Part shown: piece after piece, positions 7,018 to 9,546 of the stretch
Numbering within the stretch: the stretch's first letter is position 1
Layout of the letters: every line of letters begins with the position of its first letter
Translations under genes and position numbers: made by a program
Notes under the pieces: model-generated
Told to the model about the DNA's origin: nothing
The model's input: the letters and a program-made list of their open reading frames with translations, nothing else
The model's database searches: none
From: an uncultured Eubacteriales bacterium
GTDB lineage: Bacteria > Bacillota > Clostridia > Oscillospirales > Acutalibacteraceae
Direction: 5' to 3'
DNA length: 9,546 nucleotides
Assembly: GCA_900320925.1 (NCBI GenBank)
Contig: ONUD01000068.1
Location: forward strand, 1 to 9,546

Positions 7018-7046
7018 TTGCATTTGTATGAAAGATGTTGTATAAT
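7018..7046 (+). promoter_or_regulatory. recA promoter
   Basis: A perfect -10 TATAAT (7041-7046) is preceded, after 17 bases, by the weak -35 TTGCAT (7018-7023). The -35 forms the right half of the small inverted repeat ATGC-TT-GCAT (7014-7023). Transcription would start near 7053, about 30 bases before the recA start. A strong -10 with a weak -35 beside a LexA box suits a basally active but inducible promoter. Confidence 0.78.
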
Positions 7047-7082
7047 AGCATTGCAACAATACAGAAAAGGACGGTATGCAAT

Positions 7083-8219
7083 ATGGCAGTAGATAAACAA
7101 AAAGCTCTGGAAGCGGCTCTCAGTCAGATAGAAAAACAATTCGGCAAGGGTGCCGTCATGCGTCTGGGACAGAATGCCGCCATGAAGGTCGATGCCATCC
7201 CGACAGGCTCCCTTTCACTGGATATGGCACTCGGGATCGGCGGACTTCCCAAGGGACGTATTACCGAAATATACGGCCCCGAATCTTCGGGCAAAACCAC
7301 GCTTGCCTTGCACTGCGTTGCCGAAGCACAAAAAAACGGTGGCATTGCCGCTTTTATTGACGTAGAACACGCTCTTGACCCCGTTTATGCCGCCGCTCTG
7401 GGCGTGGATATTGATGAACTGCTCGTATCACAGCCCGATACCGGGGAAGATGCACTTGAAATTACGGAAGCACTCGTGCGTTCAGGGGCAGTGGATATTA
7501 TTGTCATCGACTCCGTGGCGGCACTGGCACCCAAAGCCGAAATTGACGGTGATATGGGAGCTTCCCATGTCGGCTTGCAGGCAAGGCTCATGTCACAGGC
7601 TCTCCGCAAGCTGGCAGGCTCGATTTCCAAACTGAACTGTGTTGCCATCTTTATCAACCAGCTTCGTGAAAAGGTCGGTGTGCTGTTCGGCAACCCTGAA
7701 ACGACCCCCGGCGGACGTGCATTGAAGTTCTATGCGTCCGTGCGTATCGACATCAGAAAAATTGAAACCCTCAAAGCCAACGGGGAAGTAGTTGGTTCCA
7801 GAACACGGGCAAAAGTTGTCAAAAATAAAATTGCTCCGCCGTTCCGTGAGGCAGAGTTTGATATCATGTATGGTCAGGGCATTTCCAGAGTCGGAGAACT
7901 GCTGGATTTGGCTGTCAATGCCGATGTCATCAAAAAGAGCGGGGCATGGTTCTCCTATGGCGGCAACCGTATTGCACAGGGACGTGACAATGCCAAAACA
8001 TTCCTGAAAGACAATCCCGATATTGCCAAGCAGGTTGAAGACGAACTCATGGCCAGCAGGGATAAACTCACCTTCTCCAAAACTACCAAGGCTCGTGCCA
8101 AGGCCATGGCTTCCAAGCCGGAAACCACTCCCGTGGAAAGTGCTGAGGTCAAAGAACCCGAAACAGCCCCTCGTGTGTCTGAGGAGAATGTCAATATTCT
8201 GGTGGAAGATCAGGCATGA
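7083..8219 (+). CDS. recA: Recombinase RecA
   Basis: The central ATP-dependent strand-exchange protein of homologous recombination and co-protease for LexA self-cleavage. It has 378 residues, slightly longer than the usual 345-355. Walker A is GPESSGKTT (65-73), the catalytic Glu is Glu95 in DVEHALDP, and Walker B is DIIVIDS (138-144). Loop L1 is EIDGDMGASHVGLQARLM (153-170), the NQLR sensor is at 192-195, and loop L2 is GNPETTPGG (203-211). The end (about 340-378) is a low-complexity Pro/Glu/Val-rich tail, as in other RecA proteins where an acidic tail restrains activity. ATG 7083 gives the normal N terminus MAVDKQKALEAAL; AAAAGGA about 11 bases upstream is a somewhat distant ribosome binding site. 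A nearer ATG at 7076 is out of frame. The gene is followed by recX with a four-base overlap. Confidence 0.99.
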   Translation: MAVDKQKALEAALSQIEKQFGKGAVMRLGQNAAMKVDAIPTGSLSLDMALGIGGLPKGRITEIYGPESSGKTTLALHCVAEAQKNGGIAAFIDVEHALDPVYAAALGVDIDELLVSQPDTGEDALEITEALVRSGAVDIIVIDSVAALAPKAEIDGDMGASHVGLQARLMSQALRKLAGSISKLNCVAIFINQLREKVGVLFGNPETTPGGRALKFYASVRIDIRKIETLKANGEVVGSRTRAKVVKNKIAPPFREAEFDIMYGQGISRVGELLDLAVNADVIKKSGAWFSYGGNRIAQGRDNAKTFLKDNPDIAKQVEDELMASRDKLTFSKTTKARAKAMASKPETTPVESAEVKEPETAPRVSEENVNILVEDQA

Positions 8220-8827
8220 TCATTACCGCTTTAGAAGAACGCCGCAAGGGACTGACTGCACTCTATCTTGATGGGGAATATGCCATGTGTGTCGATACCA
8301 TGACACTGCTTGCCACAGGCAAAAAAACAGGCTCTTCCATTACCGATGAGGAACTGCATACTCTTTTGGAGCAGTCTGACTGCAACCGTGCCAAAGAAAA
8401 AGCCCTGTACCTGATGGAGTACAGGAGCCGTACCAAAAAAGAACTGTCCGACAAGCTTTGCCCCCTCTATGGCGAGAGGGCGGCAGCGTCGGCGATTTCC
8501 CGTCTGGAAGAACTGGGGCTTCTCAATGATGAAGCCTATGCCCGTGAATATGCGGAAGCACTGCTTCACAGAAAGGGCTTTTCCCGTCAGCGAGCCATGC
8601 TGGAACTGCTCAAAAAGGGCATTGACAGAGAGCTTTGTGAAGACATACTGAACGAACTGGAGCCTGACCCCGTGGAGCAGATTGGTCATCTGCTTGCCAC
8701 GAAGTTTGCACGCCGCAACCTGTCCGATGACAAGGAGCGGGCAAGGGTTGTCAATTCCCTCAAAGCCATGGGCTACCGCTGGTCGGATATACAGGAGGCA
8801 TTCAGTGCCTGTTTCTCAGACCTTTAG
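8216..8827 (+). CDS. recX: RecA regulatory protein RecX
   Basis: RecX binds RecA filaments and modulates, usually limits, their growth and activity. The 203-residue protein shows the tandem three-helix pattern of the family: KALYLMEYRSRTKKELSDKL (62-81, the usual L-xR-RS-xEL motif), then ISRLEELGLLNDEAYAREY (94-112), then GFSRQRAMLELLKKGIDREL (120-139). The repeat near 168-198, with SLKAMGYRWSDIQEAF, closes the protein. An N-terminal segment of about 60 residues is less conserved, as in other Firmicute RecX proteins. ATG 8216 overlaps the recA stop by four bases with only a weak GGTGGAAG site, so it probably depends on coupling with recA translation. The last nine codons overlap the end of the convergent methyltransferase gene. 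Confidence 0.93.
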   Translation: MIITALEERRKGLTALYLDGEYAMCVDTMTLLATGKKTGSSITDEELHTLLEQSDCNRAKEKALYLMEYRSRTKKELSDKLCPLYGERAAASAISRLEELGLLNDEAYAREYAEALLHRKGFSRQRAMLELLKKGIDRELCEDILNELEPDPVEQIGHLLATKFARRNLSDDKERARVVNSLKAMGYRWSDIQEAFSACFSDL

Positions 8828-9546
8828 GATACTTATTTTTTAAACGGCTGTCGGCAGTCTTGCCGAAGCCAATGACCAATCCATGATAAGCGACTGCCGT
8901 GTAACCGTTCGGGCAGTCGCTTTTAATTTCCATGCCTGCCAGAAATGCCTGCACCTGCTGTTCATCGGCAGGGAGAACACGTCTGACCATTTCGGGCTTG
9001 GAAGCCATGAAAAGGGCATGGGCAGGTTCAAAGCGTCCCTTTTTGTATTCCCCTGCCAGCAGTCCGGCTCGAATGACACCCAGTCCGCTGTTATCGGGCA
9101 GTCCCTCCGGCAGAACATACAGTTTGTCTTTGATAACGGTATAGTTTCCCTGCGGCGGCACTGTGAAAATGTCCTCTAACTCTTTGGGCGGTGTGTGGCA
9201 AACAGGTTTGCTTTCTATGGCAGGACTCTCACCCCTGCGGCGGAGTCTGGCGGCAAAATGCCCTTCACCGCCCTCAATGGGGGTGATACGCACCGCACAG
9301 GACAATGCTGTTTGTCTGCCGAAATGGGGGGCTTCACACATTTCAAATTCTTGGTTTTCTGCCAGAAACTGACGAATCACGCCTTCATTTTCTTCATAAG
9401 AAAAAGTACAGGTGGAATAGACCAGTATACCGCCCCTTTTTACTGCACGGGCGGCAGAGTGCAGAATGGAAAGCTGACGCTCTGCACACGACAATACATG
9501 GCTCCTGCTCCACTCTTTCACGGCATCGGGATTCTTGCGGAACATG
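8802..9546 (-). CDS. rsmF: RsmF-type rRNA cytosine-C5 methyltransferase, C-terminal part
   Basis: A partial gene, cut at its 5' end by the window edge; 247 residues are visible. RsmB/RsmF (NOL1/NOP2/Sun) enzymes make m5C in rRNA with SAM. The visible part begins MFRKNPDAVKEWS, which in relatives directly follows the motif IV active-site segment (DAPCSGEG), so the SAM domain and that cysteine lie outside the window. The motif VI nucleophile is present in LVYSTCTFSYEENE (41-54). GEGHF (93-97) marks the end of the catalytic domain. The C-terminal region after about residue 120 fits the RsmF PUA-like RNA-binding domain, ending in KNKYPKGLR (236-244), a typical family ending. The ending shows that the stop at 8802-8804 is genuine, although it lies within recX. 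Assignment to RsmF rather than another RsmB/NOP subgroup rests on this ending; the modified base is not known. Confidence 0.9.
   Translation of the reverse strand, partial: MFRKNPDAVKEWSRSHVLSCAERQLSILHSAARAVKRGGILVYSTCTFSYEENEGVIRQFLAENQEFEMCEAPHFGRQTALSCAVRITPIEGGEGHFAARLRRRGESPAIESKPVCHTPPKELEDIFTVPPQGNYTVIKDKLYVLPEGLPDNSGLGVIRAGLLAGEYKKGRFEPAHALFMASKPEMVRRVLPADEQQVQAFLAGMEIKSDCPNGYTAVAYHGLVIGFGKTADSRLKNKYPKGLRNRH
8846..8870. other. Stem-loop after recX without a U-tract
   Basis: TCGGCA (8851-8856) and TGCCGA (8861-8866) pair around the loop GTCT, and GGCT (8846-8849) with AGCC (8867-8870) extends the stem past one unpaired G at 8850. The hairpin begins about 18 bases after the recX stop. 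It has no T-rich tail on either strand, so it does not look like a terminator alone; it also encodes part of the rsmF C terminus. Confidence 0.45.
8888..8924 (+). terminator. Intrinsic terminator of recA-recX inside the opposing gene
   Basis: AAGCGACTGCC (8888-8898) and GGCAGTCGCTT (8912-8922) form a perfect 11-base-pair stem around a 13-base loop, followed on the plus strand by TTTTAATTT (8921-8929). It begins 61 bases after the recX stop. On the minus strand no T tract follows the stem, so it should act only on plus-strand transcripts. The whole structure lies within coding sequence of the minus-strand methyltransferase gene. Confidence 0.8.

Noticed and set aside
7036..7057. TGTTG...CAACA inverted repeat over the recA -10 region as an operator or attenuator
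   Set aside because: Only five base pairs with a long loop; likely chance, and the LexA-like box upstream explains regulation better.
8796..8810. Small hairpin AGGCA-TTCAG-TGCCT at the end of recX as a terminator
   Set aside because: Only five base pairs, inside coding sequence, followed by GTTTCTC rather than a T run. The hairpin at 8888-8922 is far stronger.
1..9546. Mobile element, CRISPR array, phage or defence system
   Set aside because: No transposase, integrase, direct-repeat array or terminal inverted repeats were seen; nearly all sequence is covered by recognised core genes.

Overview
The window looks like a housekeeping stretch from a low-to-medium G+C Firmicute, most likely a Clostridia/Oscillospiraceae-type gut anaerobe. 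The basis is the DegV, YqhQ (DUF1385) and OmpR/PhoB two-component families, a Gram-positive style RecA with RecX directly behind it, strong AGGAGG-like ribosome binding sites with several GTG/TTG starts, a tRNA gene without encoded CCA, and a Bacillus-type LexA box before recA. Base composition looks close to 50% G+C. The genus cannot be named from sequence alone.

Layout. At the left edge is a tRNA-Arg (anticodon CCU) on the minus strand (19-92) with its own near-consensus promoter. A second promoter, facing the other way, starts a tightly packed plus-strand gene set. In order it holds a DegV/FakB-type fatty-acid-binding protein, TrmB (tRNA m7G46 methyltransferase), an unrecognised lipoprotein with VCBS/FG-GAP-like repeats, an OmpR-family response regulator, a membrane HAMP histidine kinase, the membrane protein YqhQ (DUF1385), and PrmC (release-factor glutamine methyltransferase). 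Neighbouring genes overlap by 4-11 bases or lie 4-15 bases apart, so they are probably one operon.

The 79-base gap after prmC carries a candidate LexA (SOS) box overlapping the prmC stop codon, then a -35/-10 promoter with a perfect TATAAT. These drive recA and recX, which overlap by 4 bases and form a recombination/DNA-repair unit. At the right edge, on the minus strand, lies the C-terminal part of an RsmF-type rRNA cytosine-C5 methyltransferase, cut by the window end. It converges on recX and overlaps it by 26 bases. The only convincing intrinsic terminator for recA-recX lies inside this opposing gene, so the two transcripts should overlap antisense.

The operon mixes translation-related modification (TrmB, PrmC), lipid metabolism (DegV) and a signalling unit (lipoprotein, regulator, kinase). 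The signalling unit, with its unrecognised lipoprotein, is the least understood part and the best candidate for new biology. I saw no mobile element, CRISPR array, phage gene or clear novel system. No stretch longer than 300 bases lacks a gene.
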